Assembly (NCBI GenBank): GCA_013407085.1
Contig: JACCGJ010000253.1
Location: forward strand, 1 to 64,000
DNA length: 64,000 bases
Source of the DNA: Atriophallophorus winterbourni
Lineage: Eukaryota; Platyhelminthes; Trematoda; Plagiorchiida; Microphallidae
Direction of reading: 5' to 3'
Part shown: piece by piece, positions 39,600-51,954 of the stretch
Position numbering within the stretch: position 1 is the first letter of the stretch
Layout: each line of letters begins with the position of its first letter
Position numbers and translations under genes: made by a program
The notes under the pieces: generated by a model
Databases searched by the model: none
What the model saw: the letters and a program-made list of their open reading frames with translations, nothing else
What the model was told of the DNA's origin: nothing

Positions 39600-40435
39600 C
39601 AAATAAATCAAACCAGAGCATTGCAAATCAAGCTTCTTGTACTTCCAAGTACAGATATCACGCATGATGAAGCTCAAACCCAAAATACTTTATCAGTCAT
39701 TGCCATAACAGAGACATGGTTCCAACCTCACGTGAGCGATCGCGAGGTCTCTATTCCAAACATGACCCTGTTTCGGAGAGACCGCTTAAGAACAGGTAGT
39801 GGAGTAGCTGTTTACCACCACGAACGTTTATACAGCAAGGTAGTTACAGACACTGATCTCGATCTGGAAGGCAGTATATGGTGTAAATTGAAGCTCGAAT
39901 CTGGAGACAGTTGCATCGTTGGTCGTTTACCGTTCACCATCATCGGATGAGCACAACGAAAAACTCTTGGAAACGATGCAGTACGTTGGAAAACAGCGCA
40001 ATTATTGATTATAGAAGACTTCAATCTGCTTAAATTATATAACCGAGTAGATCATCCACCCCAATCACTAGACTACAAATTTCGCGAACTGTTCGATTAT
40101 TATCCCCTTGTATTTCGAATATACTCGACAACAAAATTTCCGACAGACATTTGTTCTACAGCTAGCCTTCTGAAGCCACGGCTCTAGAAAGTGGCTGACA
40201 AGGCGAAATTTGGCATGGGTCGCCAGAACAGAATCGGCCTTGGCACACTTTAGCGAATTGCGGAATCAAGTCACAAATCTCATCCCGGAGGATGAACAAT
40301 ATCACCATCTTCAGCTGGTAGTAAGAATGCAGCGAAATCCCAAACTGCTTTATCAAACCGTTAATAACACGTCTAAGCTGAAATCCGGTGTTTTTCCGAT
40401 TGTGACAGATAACAGAGTAACCGATTTCTTCTGAC
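39600..40435 (+). mobile_element. CR1-like LINE, endonuclease region
   Basis: Encodes SVIAITETWFQPHVSD, then RRDRLRTGSGVAVYHHERL (39594-39950), the endonuclease ITETWL and RxGGGVA motifs. A frameshifted LLIIEDFNL (GDFN motif) is near 40005. Dead. Confidence 0.8.
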
Positions 40436-40570
40436 CTCTATCCGCCGACCTTCCTGGTATGAGTAACTCTGTGCCCAAAGGAGACACGCCAGTATAGATC
40501 GATAGGACACGGAGGTACACACACTTCAAGGTCCGGTCTCCGAGCGGAAACTGGTAAAGCGAATGTCTGA
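40436..40570 (-). repeat. RTE 5' leader fragment
   Basis: TCTGACCTCTATCCGCCGAC to CTCCGAGCGGAAC resembles 50010-50150, upstream of the RTE-B endonuclease. Confidence 0.45.
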
Positions 40571-41271
40571 ACATCACCGGTTGGCTAAGCAAAGGCTGTT
40601 CTAGGAAGGTGAATAGCTCGATTCTAGCTCACTTGATTGATACGAGGCACCAAGTAAAGCCTGGAAAAGCGTTTTCAGTCGCTTACACGGTTCACCACGT
40701 GTCTCGAAGAGTCGGTTGGAATATCTTGCGTACAGATGAGGCGATTGCAATAAAAATATTTCGACAATTTATGCGTCACAAAACGATTAGTTCGTGATCT
40801 TTCATTATCTTAGCCAACATCCATATCGGCCAGACAATTTTAAGTAACAACACGTTACACTGATTTTTGTTTATTGGTTGATTTTGATAGATTTATTTCT
40901 ATTTTCTTAAGGATGTATTGTAAACCTTGATAAGAAATGCTGACAAGGAATTCCTTTGCTTTCATCAAATGTTTCGCTGGCAAGTATGTGAGTGGTTTTG
41001 CCGATCCTGTCGCCAAGCAACGCTTCGAACCATTAACCACTAATGAGATCGGTTTCTTAGTTTAAATTCGAGTTTTTTCTTAAGGACAAATGTAGAGCTC
41101 ACTTCGATTGAATTCTTGAGATGAGACATTGATCATAACCAAAACCCAGGTAGGTTGCTGATTTCTGGCGTTTCGAAGAGCATCACTCGAAGCCAGAATG
41201 TTGATCCGTCTAACTGCTTTAAGGGCATCATCTGTTCTTACAGCCGTAAACAGATAGTCAAACTGAATGAC

Positions 41272-41590
41272 GACGTGATCATCATCATCATACACAGCAT
41301 TACACCGGTAACACGTACTGAATGCTTAACTGCCATACAACCATGAAAAAGTAAAATCCTAAAAGATAGGGAGGGGTGGGACTCAAACAGCTACGGATTT
41401 GATAGAAGAGTAAGCACAAACTGGTAAGAGGTGTCTAAACCTCGAATGGAACATGCATTCAAACAAGCTTCGTGAACGAGTAGAGCGACATCAGCATGGC
41501 AGCTTCCTTGCGGCTTTCACTGTCATGCATCATAGCAAGCTTTTCTCGTCACTCCGCTTGACAACATGTTTAAGCAAACACTCCAAGAAG
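41272..41590 (-). mobile_element. RTE-A 3' tail
   Basis: (ATC)n at 41278-41292 then the reverse complement of the RTE-A 3' UTR, ending AAACACTCCAAGAAGA. Confidence 0.8.
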
Positions 41591-41850
41591 ACGTGATCAC
41601 TTAATTGGACTTTCGTAAGCAACGTTGTCAATGTCGTGCTCATTGCTTGTCAGAACGAGATCCATGAATGAAGGTAATTCGTTTCCGTGGTATGGGATAT
41701 CACAAGCAATGTGGTTATAAAGAGGAATATTGTCCAACAACTCACTGAATGCGCGCTCGAGGAAGTGTTCAGGGTTAATAATACTGCTTTCCAGATCCGG
41801 TAAATTGAAGTCACCCATAATTAAAAATCTGGAAGTAACCATGCGAATTC
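41591..41850 (-). mobile_element. CR1-like endonuclease fragment
   Basis: An 81-codon open frame (41842-41597) with LIMGDFNLPDLE and PSFMDLVLTSNEHDI, the GDFN and DLV/T catalytic region of the apurinic-like endonuclease. Confidence 0.8.
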
Positions 41851-42479
41851 TGTCGAATAGGGTCAGATTATGCTTTTAGTGCAGACAGTGGGTGATATAC
41901 CTCGGTTATGGGTCGTTGCATGCAATAACTCGAGAAATTGCGGTGTATGGCGTGTTCTACCGGTGGTAAGGATTACACATTGATTGCAATCGCATTTATG
42001 TCCTTCACTATCTACGTTTATTGCTACAAGAGACTTGTGGTCGTGTCTCGTGCTTGTGTAACCAGTCTTCTTTCTACCTAACGTAAAGCACAATGTTTGC
42101 GTCGTATTTTGTAGACAACATTCGTTTTGTCCACTTTTAGTATGGGATCCTTCGGTTTTCAAAGTTGTGTGGGAATAGCTTTTCCTGTTTGAATGTAGCA
42201 CCAACCGCGAATGGTCTCAGTCTCTTAGGTCCCTTATTCTACTTCCATCAGGATCGATTTAACAAACAGCATTCTATTAAGCACTCGAGTTTAAATTTAT
42301 CCCGTTATTTTACTATTTTTCTAAAATAGTTTTTATGCGAAATAGGTATCGATTTTGCTTTTAAACATTAGTCCAACGCTGAAATTTCGATAATGCTTTT
42401 TCCTCGCTTTTAAATGCTGATAGTCAGCAAGATGTGAGAATACATATAATCCCTTTTATTAAGGAATTAAGAATTGCTA
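41851..42479. other. Intergenic with a short RTE remnant
   Basis: 42250-42285 resembles an RTE-A RT segment (GATTTAACAAACAGCATTCT). The rest is unassigned. A - strand open frame at 42204-41863 has no recognised domain. Confidence 0.35.
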
Positions 42480-43085
42480 GAGCCGTCCAGAATTGCTAAA
42501 GCCAGAATGGCATTCGCTAGACTTAATGTGCCTCTGGAAGAGACGTGATTTAAGCTTGGGGATCAAAGGACGGATATATTCCACCTCGGTAAGGACAGTA
42601 TTGCTATACGGGAGTGAATGTTGGACAGTTCGCTCAGAAGATGTTAGGAGGCTTGAGGTTTTCGACCAACGTTGTTTGCGTAGGATTGCTCACGTACGGT
42701 GGCAACACCACGTTTGCAATTCTGAGGTCAGGCGCCGCGTCTTAGGAAGCAACGGCACTAGCCTTCAGACAGCCATTAACCGACGTCGCCTCCGCTGGTT
42801 GGGGCACGTCCTGCGCATGAAACCCGAACGGTTACCACACCGAGCGCTTTATGCGTCAGCCGGTACAGATTGGAAAAAGTGGCTGGCGGTCAGCCACTAA
42901 CATGGAAGAGTGGCTTGAAAAGGCTCACTTCTGGTCTAGCTAGAGTTGGACGAGCGCGCTTGCCTGGATGGGGTGCAAGAGAAGGGGAGAGTGTATGGCT
43001 CGACACATTGGCAACGATGGCAATGAACCGACATCAATGGAAAGAGTGCATCATCTCTATTACTCCCTGACATTCTCTGTTCAAA
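42480..43085 (+). mobile_element. RTE-D LINE, C-terminal part
   Basis: 42493-42900 encodes LLYGSECWTVRSEDVRRLEV, then FDQRCLRRIAHVRW and RRLRWLGHVLRMKPERLPHR in one frame. A frameshift leads to LTWKSGLKRLTSGLARVGRA (42888-42947). It is less decayed than the other RTE copies. AT-rich 3' end. Confidence 0.82.
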
Positions 43086-43332
43086 AAACTTTATCAAAAA
43101 AATTCAAAAAAAATTCAAAAAATGATGTGTGTAAATGTATGACAAAAAAAAAACTTACCACTGTTCCCCTCCACTGTTTATTTTATCACTGTTCCTAACG
43201 AAGTGTAACCCCGTTATCGATTTGTAAATCTCATTGTTTATGTGAAACGGCACCAATGTACAGATGGGTTGCAAAATATATATAAGGACCGTTGTTGCTC
43301 TGCTTTGGTAAGTTGAAAAATATGAAAAAACA

Positions 43333-43573
43333 CCGTTGCACGGATGTGCAATCGTGCAACATTTCTGTGCTGTGCGGCTAACATCTTGTTAAATTGATTG
43401 GCCAACGGTAGTGAGCTTCACGCTGAAACACGCTGGAGTCTCACTACCATTTCTATCCCCCCCTCATATCTGTCTAGGCCTGGGCAACCTGACAGTATCT
43501 TAGCCCACGTGCAGTCTCTGACTGTACGGCACTTTGCCTGGATCAGGCTTGTGCTTTCATACCATATACATAC
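43333..43573 (+). repeat. R1 SINE-like repeat, full-length reference copy
   Basis: Complete copy. A perfect 9-bp stem GGTAGTGAG (43407-43415) pairs with CTCACTACC (43440-43448). A second hairpin GCCTG-GAT-CAGGC lies at 43536-43548. It ends in TTTCATACCATATACATACC. Confidence 0.88.
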
Positions 43574-43990
43574 CGTCAGAGCCAATCTCTTTCAATGGAA
43601 TAATGAAGGTTACTAATGGAACATTCGATCAAAAAACATAAACACGATTGAAGGCCGATCAAGCTACTATTTAAACGAACACAGATAAATGGGATACAAA
43701 ACATCCCCAAATAGTAATAATAGCGAAAGTAACAGAGATAGGAACGGCACAACTTACAATCATTTTTTCGAAAAAACAACTGATTGAAATAGCTTAAATA
43801 TCACGTGAAATAACAACTTAATCTAAAATGGATATTTGTCCCACGTTCCAAAACATTGTATCATAACACTGTAAGGTTTAAAACAAATCCTATTCAACCA
43901 GTTATATTCTGTGCGACAAAGCGAAACGCAACACTGATACATCCGAGTAGCAGGCGACAACAAGCAATGGGGGGACGAAAAAACCAATCA

Positions 43991-44990
43991 NNNNNNNNNN
44001 NNNNNNNNNNNNNNNNNNNNNNNNNNNNNNNNNNNNNNNNNNNNNNNNNNNNNNNNNNNNNNNNNNNNNNNNNNNNNNNNNNNNNNNNNNNNNNNNNNNN
44101 NNNNNNNNNNNNNNNNNNNNNNNNNNNNNNNNNNNNNNNNNNNNNNNNNNNNNNNNNNNNNNNNNNNNNNNNNNNNNNNNNNNNNNNNNNNNNNNNNNNN
44201 NNNNNNNNNNNNNNNNNNNNNNNNNNNNNNNNNNNNNNNNNNNNNNNNNNNNNNNNNNNNNNNNNNNNNNNNNNNNNNNNNNNNNNNNNNNNNNNNNNNN
44301 NNNNNNNNNNNNNNNNNNNNNNNNNNNNNNNNNNNNNNNNNNNNNNNNNNNNNNNNNNNNNNNNNNNNNNNNNNNNNNNNNNNNNNNNNNNNNNNNNNNN
44401 NNNNNNNNNNNNNNNNNNNNNNNNNNNNNNNNNNNNNNNNNNNNNNNNNNNNNNNNNNNNNNNNNNNNNNNNNNNNNNNNNNNNNNNNNNNNNNNNNNNN
44501 NNNNNNNNNNNNNNNNNNNNNNNNNNNNNNNNNNNNNNNNNNNNNNNNNNNNNNNNNNNNNNNNNNNNNNNNNNNNNNNNNNNNNNNNNNNNNNNNNNNN
44601 NNNNNNNNNNNNNNNNNNNNNNNNNNNNNNNNNNNNNNNNNNNNNNNNNNNNNNNNNNNNNNNNNNNNNNNNNNNNNNNNNNNNNNNNNNNNNNNNNNNN
44701 NNNNNNNNNNNNNNNNNNNNNNNNNNNNNNNNNNNNNNNNNNNNNNNNNNNNNNNNNNNNNNNNNNNNNNNNNNNNNNNNNNNNNNNNNNNNNNNNNNNN
44801 NNNNNNNNNNNNNNNNNNNNNNNNNNNNNNNNNNNNNNNNNNNNNNNNNNNNNNNNNNNNNNNNNNNNNNNNNNNNNNNNNNNNNNNNNNNNNNNNNNNN
44901 NNNNNNNNNNNNNNNNNNNNNNNNNNNNNNNNNNNNNNNNNNNNNNNNNNNNNNNNNNNNNNNNNNNNNNNNNNNNNNNNNNNNNNNNNN
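43991..44990. other. Assembly gap, 1,000 N
   Basis: Exactly 1,000 undetermined bases, the conventional size for an unsized gap. Reading frames across it are meaningless. Confidence 1.
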
Positions 44991-45560
44991 GCTCACTACC
45001 GTTGGCCAATCAATTTAGCACGACGTTAGCCGTACGGCACAGAAGTGCTGCACGACTGCACATCAGGTGCAGGTGTATGTATGTATGTATGGTGTGGTAT
45101 GGTATGAAAGCACAAGTCTTATCCGGGCAAAGTGCCGCATAGTCAGAGACTGCACGTGGGCTGGGATACTGTCAGGTTGCCTAGGCCTAGACAGATGAGG
45201 TAGAAAAAAGAACAGGAAACGGTAGTGAGACTCCAGCCTGTTTCAGCATACAGCTCACTACCTCTGGCCAATCAATTTAGCGCGGTGCAGCACGAGGTAC
45301 TGCACGATTGCACATCCGTGTATGTATTTATGAATGTATGTACGTGCGAAATCACAAGCCTGATACAGGTAAATTGTCGCACAGTCACAGACTGCATGTG
45401 GGCTAGGATGCTGTCAAGTTGTGGGGTCTAAACGTGTGAAAAATAGGAATGGCAGCGAGACCATATTGTTTCCGCATGCAGCTCACGACCAATTTCACAA
45501 AAATTTAGCAAGGTGTTAACTGCATAACGCAAAACGTACATCCGTTCAAAGGCATGTATT
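44991..45560 (-). repeat. R1 tandem cluster, three head-to-tail copies
   Basis: A partial copy (44991-45070) directly after the gap, a full copy (about 45090-45322) and a diverged copy (about 45325-45550), all on the - strand, joined by TATG-rich tails. Confidence 0.85.
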
Positions 45561-46100
45561 TATATATGAAATCATATGCTTGTTCTAGCCAAGATGACTG
45601 CAACGGAGATTAGATACTTTCAGATGGTCCAGCCCTATACAGATCGGGATGATTTAAGCTGAGCAGATAAGAACATTATCCGCTTTCTCTCAGCTTGAAC
45701 ATGACGCGCTGCACTTCGCCTCAAAAATAAGAGCAGTAAAAACGCGTGAATAGCAAGCCTCGCCAACTTAATCAATTCTTACGTTAAAACTGACTCAAAT
45801 GCAGACCAATAAATTAATGTTAAGCCGGCTTTTGAAACCGACTAAATACAAATTCTAGCCACAGGATGAATAATTGCAATTTGTGCTCCGTTGACTGAAA
45901 CGGGGCAGCGGTCGGTGCACCGTCAGAGAGGTGATTCTTTGATTGACTGCCTAGAACCCACAAAAAGACGGCAATCTAGCTAGTACGTATGTAATCACAA
46001 GCCTAATCCAAGCAGTGTCGCACATGAGCTAAGATACAGTCAGGTTGCCTATACCCAGTCAGATATAAAAATGAAAATAGAAATAGGAAAATAAGTTGGA
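45561..46100 (-). repeat. Further R1 remnants
   Basis: Two weak - strand R1 3' fragments, 45558-45650 and about 45985-46075 (AATCACAAGCCTAATCCAAG, CAGGTTGCCTATACCCAG), separated by unassigned sequence. Confidence 0.55.
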
Positions 46101-46382
46101 CTATGGCAGTGGCATCAGTCTGCTAGAAAAAACCAACATCACTGGAGAACTCATTGCCAAAAATTTTATTACTCGTTCGGCAACTTCGACACTAATAATA
46201 ATACGCATGGAACCCATGTGAATTCTGAAGTACTTTCCATAGCGCTACGATTGTGCACAGTTTTATCCATGCTCAAATTTCAGACTCACACCACCACCTT
46301 TTTCACTCTGTTGCACCTCATCTAGGATCACGTCCCAGTTGATTTGAATGGTGGATATTAAAAAATGAAACGGATATTTAGC

Positions 46383-46445
46383 TCACGATCGAACGATGCG
46401 AAGATCTAGCACAATTCCGTCTAGACTCACAGGATGGGTGGAAAA
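46383..46445 (-). CDS. Candidate 3' terminal exon of the G3BP-like gene
   Basis: Follows a 30-nt intron (46446-46475) with good borders. It reads FSTHPVSLDGIVLDLRIVRS and stops. A strong internal donor-like GTGAGT could instead lead to another exon, so the end of the gene is uncertain. Confidence 0.3.
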   Translation of the reverse strand, partial: FSTHPVSLDGIVLDLRIVRS

Positions 46446-46475
46446 CTGAAGCAACGAGAGAGAAAAACAACTTAC

Positions 46476-46536
46476 ATCGCGAGCATAATTTTGATCGGCC
46501 GACGCGATTTGTGGTCTACCGGCACCCCCACGTGCC
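46476..46536 (-). CDS. Candidate RGG-like exon of the G3BP-like gene
   Basis: Acceptor TTTTCAG and donor GTAAGT. In the phase left by the exon ending at 51955 it encodes RGGAGRPQIASADQNYARD, an arginine/glycine segment as expected near the end of G3BP. The link is by phase and composition only. Confidence 0.35.
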
Positions 46537-46594
46537 CTGAAAACCAAATCATAAACCACCAATTAACAGAATTTTCGCACATGGACAAATTGAA

Positions 46595-49500
46595 TATTTA
46601 TTCATCATCATCATCATGACGAACAAGTCTGTAGCCAGAGAAAGTGACAAACGACATGAAGCAGGATGAGCAGATAAGCAAGCGCGTGAAAAAAGGAAAG
46701 CGGGCAAGCGGAAAATGCAAAAGCAAATGCACAACAAGCATCTTTTTAGTAGTTTCACTGCATGCGATTTTTCCGTTTGTTTCTCATGAAATATATAATA
46801 ACACCGGATTAAAAAATTATGAAAATGACGCCACTGACTTAGGTTTACAGCCATAACCGTAAGGTTTCCAGCCAACCATTAGGTGGATATTTCGGACCCC
46901 ACCCAGGCAAACTAATACGCCCCACGGAGCCTAGAGCTACGGTGAGTTTCTTCATCCCAACGAGCAACGTCATGCACGGGCTACCTGATCGTTTCTCCTA
47001 GCTCCTATCGGAATCTTCGAATAAGGCGCGGTACGGTAAACGGTGAGTAGGCATTCTTAAAACATGTCCCAGACATCGCAAACGAGCAAGCAATAGCATT
47101 TCTCTTAGTCCGTGGTCGCTTGGTCCTAACACACGCTTGCAGACGTCTATATTTGTAACGGGATGCTGCCACCGATTGCCAGGAATAATACGCAGGCAAC
47201 GGGTGTCAAAAACAGAAAGCCGACGGACATCTTCCGCTCGGATAGACCAGGTTTTGCAATCATAAAGTGTAGCACTGCGTTGTACACTCGCCATTTAGTA
47301 CGGAGTGAAACATCGCTCCGACGCCACAAATGTCGAAGGTTAGCAAACGCTACACCCGCTTTGCGAACACGTTGTGAGATCTCATCCTCGACACAACCGC
47401 CGAGGTAAATAAAGCTGTCGACCAATTTATGATTGGCATCACACACATTTAGATTTGGAAGAGAGCCGCTAAAGTCATGGGTAAATGTTTTACACTTGTT
47501 CGGCGCAAATTACATGCCATACCTCAAAGCTTCAAATGCCAGGCAGTCCAGGGCTTTTTGCATCATACGAGGGTCATCTCCCAGAAGCACGATGCTATCC
47601 GCATACTTCAAAACTGGTAGCTCTCTCACCCGGCAGAAGTTCAACACCAGACTAGCTACAACTTTCCTTAGAACATCGTCGATCGTGAAGTTAAAAAAGA
47701 ACGACTAGATAGGGCAGCCCCGCCTTACTCCACAGGAGATATTGAACGAGGACGACAACTGTCCGTACGTTCGAACCCTGCCCGAAGTTTGGCAATATAA
47801 TGCTTTCCAGATCCAAACATACTTATTGGGCACTCCATGTGTCAGCAGACCGTTCCAAAGACTTTCGCGATCGATTGAATCGAATACCGCTCAAATGTCA
47901 AGGAATACCACGATAATTGGCCTACGAAATGTGTGGAGCTGCTCCAGTAACTGACGGTGTGAAGATTTAATCTATACATCCTTGATCTGCACGAAACCCA
48001 GTTTGCTCCTCACTGATTTGCTCTTCCGGTTTGATATTTAACCGGTGAAGCAAGATGGTGAAGCAAGATGGAGACCAGTATTTTAGGAGCTACTGAAATG
48101 AGACTGATACCGCGATGATTTTCGCATGAATCGCAGGAATTTTTTTGAAAACTGGAGCAACTACTGATTCTCACAAAGGGATCGGAAAGCTTTCCTCAGC
48201 CCATATGTTGGCTAACAGCGCTTGAAGTTCGCACTATTCTCACAAAACCATCGGAAGAGCTTTCAACCAGCCCATATGTTGGCGTTTCAGCGCTTGAAGT
48301 TCGCAAACTAAAACGCAACCATTCGGGAGAAATCAACCATGGGGTGCAGTGTTTCAAATCCCCGAAATCAGTGGGTAAAGAAGACCAGTTAAACTGTGCA
48401 TCAAAATGTTCTGACCATCGCTCCACGTGCCCTTGCATTTTAAAAACTGGCGAACCATCAGGTATCAGCGTATCAGCTCACTGATGAGTGGGAACAATTT
48501 TCTGAAATTTCCTACAGATGCCACAGATTCCATTTTCGTAGCCTTAGAACTGCACCAAATTTCCCGGTCGGTTCACAAACGGGCAACTAGTTTACGTTTA
48601 ATAAGCATTCCTGGCGCATCTAGTATGATATCAGCAGAAAGCGACCGACGTTGGTCCATTAGTTAGAGAGTTCGCAGAAACCCAGTGTTGATCTACACAG
48701 AAAGTCAACCCACAACTATCCAACGCGGCTGTTTCCATGGTAGTTTGAATCCCACTCCATTGTTCATCGATATTATTTTAGTGAACTGTAGAAAGATGCA
48801 AACTAAAATTGGCCAAAAGCCCTCGGAGAACTGGGAGATCATTAAGCCTGGCAACATTCAATTGCTTTGCAACATTTCTACGTTTCCCACCAAAACGCAT
48901 CGAGAGCTTAGCACCTACTAATGCATGATCGGACTCTAGACAGGTGCACATTATGAACGGCAATTTCGCACACTTCCTCGCCACGACTAGCCGATAGCAA
49001 TATGGTCAATTTGCGTGAACGAGGCCGCCGACGAAGCAGTGACGCTTCGAATGGCGGAAGTTATTGCTGGCAAGGTAGTCTGTGCTTTGAGAACAAGCCA
49101 AGCAATCTTTCGCCGTAGTCATTAAGATGGCAATCGATATCAAACCTTCCACCCATGAAATGCCCGTTTGAAGATAAACGACCAACAGGCGCGTACGTCT
49201 CCAGCTAAAACAACGATGTCACTCATCGATGCACATCTAATGTGTTCTTGTAATTTTCCATAAAAACCCATCCTTGGTAAGTACAGAGCTAGAATTAGTC
49301 GGTGCATAGGCAGCAAGCACAAACAGGTTGTGGAATTGATTGTGATATCAGCCTTTTTTGCACGAACCATGTGGTCTTATTGCACAAAGGCGACTATCGA
49401 CTGGGATCCAGTCTAACAGTGCGACCTCAAAACGATTCCGACACCAGCTTGACCAGATACCATGGCGTCGTCATCAGTGGACAGGCGTAGATAGTATGAC

Positions 49501-50160
49501 TGGCTTAAATTCAAACGATTAGACAATCGCTTAACCGAGCTAGAGTTATGCATGTGTGTTTCCGACAAACAGCATACATCGACATGGAGGCTATCAAGTG
49601 TGCTGGCTAAAGTCCGTACATTAAACGCCGTTAAGTTGAAAAGTAGGTGCGGGCAGAAGAACGCTCTAAAGGCATTCGAAGTAGGCGAAATACTCGAAGT
49701 GGCTAAATTTGGAGAGCTTGGTGAAGAAGCTGTACTTCTGTCAGGGCTACCCAATGAACTACAAAACGGTCATTTCAAAAGTTTGCATGCAGTGTGAGAT
49801 CATTGAAAGCATTGTGAGCAGAGTGCGGGAGCAGAGAGCGTGGGAGCACAGGAACTGTCATTTACAGTTGTATTTTCATACTTGCTTGTGGGCGTGATAC
49901 TACCCGGTTGCCCTGGTAGAAGTGAGGAGTTGGCTTAGCCCCCTTAGCCCAACCCGGAGCCCTTGGCTAAAAAGCCTGAACCACAAGGCATTTGGTTGAG
50001 ACTGAGTTTGTCTGACCTCTGTCCATCGACCTCAATGTTATCAGTAGCTGTGCTGGCACCAAAAGACCACCCATTATCTTTCAATGGGTCATGGAGGTAT
50101 ACAAACCAATACACCACATTAAGGTCTAATCTCAGCGCGACGAACGGTTATTAGAAAACG
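46595..50160 (-). mobile_element. RTE-B LINE, near full length
   Basis: On the - strand: leader (50160-49920, with the ACCACAAGG and CTTGGCTAA blocks shared with RTE-A), endonuclease start (FNVRTLASTLDSLHVDVCCL, 49640-49575; GQAGVGIVLRSH at 49450), endonuclease end (49000-48780), linker GHVERWSEHFDAQFNW (48435-48385), broken RT (48300-47500), the C-terminal LVDSFIYLGG, EISQRVRKAGVAFANLR, then WQHPVTNIDVCKRVLGPSDH. The 3' end is at the CATCATCATC tract 46603-46618. Many stops. Confidence 0.85.
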
Positions 50161-50582
50161 ATAAACAGACAAGTTTCACCCGTGTGATAGGACGACAGGC
50201 TGATGGTGCGATTTTCGCTATCACTGTCAGCTGATAACTAACGCTCTATAGGTATGAATTGGAATTGAGCACTTGCGCTCGTGATGTACATCGATGGTGA
50301 ATATCAACCGAAGGAGGCCAACAACAATTGCGGTGGGGTTTCAAGTCTTTTTGCTTAGAAGACTCGCATTAACACGAAGCTAACTAAACCACACGTCATC
50401 AAAACACAACCGCTATCAATGACAGCATTACAACAGCAAATTTCGACGCATAACTCTCATAAAATCACGTTGGATATGCCAAATACAAACACCAAATTTG
50501 ACATTGGTCCATGAATAGTTTATTTGTATTGATGGTAAAAACCTTGTTTTAAACCGACTAATGAAGCAATCGTTCATTTACA
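50161..50582. other. Unassigned intron sequence
   Basis: Lies in the putative long intron of the G3BP-like gene. I found no RRM-coding exon here. Confidence 0.3.
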
Positions 50583-51600
50583 AAGATCACATCATCATCA
50601 GAGACAGCATTACACAGGTATGGTATGTATGGTACGAAAGCACAAGCATAATCCAGGCAGTGCCGCACAGTAAGAGACTGCACGTGAGCTAATATACTGT
50701 CAGGTTGCCCAAGCCTAGACAGATATGAGGGGGGAACATAAATGGTAGTGAAGCTCCAGCGTGTTTCAGCATGTAGCTCACTACCGTTGGCCAATCAATT
50801 TAGCACGATGTTAGCCGCACAGCACAAAAATGCTGCACAAGTAGCATGTAATGAATGCTTAACTGCCATACAACCATAAAAAAGTGAAATACTAATAGAT
50901 GTGGAAGGGTGGGACTACGAATTATATAGAACAGTAAGCACAAACAAAATAAGATGCCTAAACCTCGAATGGAACTGCATTCAATCAAGTTTCGTAAACA
51001 TGTAGAAACACACCAGCACGACAGCATGCATCATAACAAGCATTCCTTGCCACTCCGCTTGAAAACATGCAACGTTAAGCAAACAATCCAAGATGCTTAG
51101 TAGAAAATCGCCACTGAACACGGTTTCGTGACATATCCTGATACGTAGCTAACCACTGCGACATCTGACCGTAGGACCGCAACCCGAAAACGTGCTGCGC
51201 CTAGTTTGGAAAAGTTACTAGTGAGTATTTCGCTGCCTATGGCATGTGACATTTTGGACACCACAGATTCACGCCAATTGGGGTGTTGCTTGACGAAAAA
51301 ATCTGTTTCGGAATTCGTTGGCCCGGTATCCGTAAAACGTGGCCAAACCAGCGTAATGTGTGCAAGTTAATCTGATTCTGCATATCAACATCGTTACTGA
51401 AGAGCTTATTTCGGAGTATCGTTTCGTAAGCGACAATAACAACAACTAAAATGCTGCGGAGACATCGGTTATCAAATACTTGGAGGCCGCGATGAGGTGC
51501 CTACAACTAGAATGCAACAGGCATTCGTGAACGAGTAGAGCGAAATCAGCACACCACCATAATTGTGACTTTCGGTGCTATACATCACAACAAGTTTTCC
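50583..51600 (-). mobile_element. RTE-A 3' part interrupted by R1
   Basis: 50583-50616 and 50841-51600 are the - strand RTE-A tail and 3' UTR (CTTAACTGCCATACAACC, AACAAGCATTCCTTG). The R1 copy at 50617-50840 separates them. Confidence 0.75.
50617..50840 (-). repeat. R1 SINE-like repeat, full copy inserted in the RTE-A tail
   Basis: Full reverse-complement copy from ATGGTATGTATGG to GCTGCACA. Possible short duplication ACAGGTA/ACAAGTA at the borders. Confidence 0.82.
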
Positions 51601-51694
51601 TCGTCACTCCACGTGTCACCGTAAATGATTAAGCAACTAACCACCCACAAAGCATAATAATTGGATGGTAATCAAAAAATGAGAAAGCGCGGTG

Positions 51695-51770
51695 AAATAA
51701 TCGTCATCATAAAGCACAAGTCTGGAGCCAGACAAAGTGCCAGGAAAAATGAAGCAAAAAAGGCAGATAA
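51695..51770 (-). repeat. RTE-B 3' end fragment
   Basis: CATCATAAAGCACAAGTCTG and GCCAGACAAAGTGCCAGG match the RTE-B 3' ends at 11665 and 46610. Confidence 0.6.
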
Positions 51771-51954
51771 AAATACGGGTAAAATAAAAGCGGGGCGAAG
51801 TCATAAGCTTTACAACCTGACGAAAACTTTGCGGGCTGTAAAACTGCTAATGAAAATTGATTTGATGATACCCATCAAAACTGAGTCCCGCGATTTGATG
51901 AAAGTGTAAGAATAGGCCGAATGAAACTAAAGATAAATCGGCAAAGTTACTTAC

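Noticed and set aside
43398..43616. Open frames through R1 copies (also 50558-50794, 17045-17284)
   Set aside because: They arise from the same repeat sequence in different frames and have no protein features.
43856..45142. Three long open frames (364-428 codons) spanning 43.9-45.1 kb
   Set aside because: They run through the 1,000-N gap and have no real sequence in the middle.
48481..48515. CTGATGAG with GAAAT downstream
   Set aside because: The intervening bases cannot form stem II and there is no NUH cleavage context.
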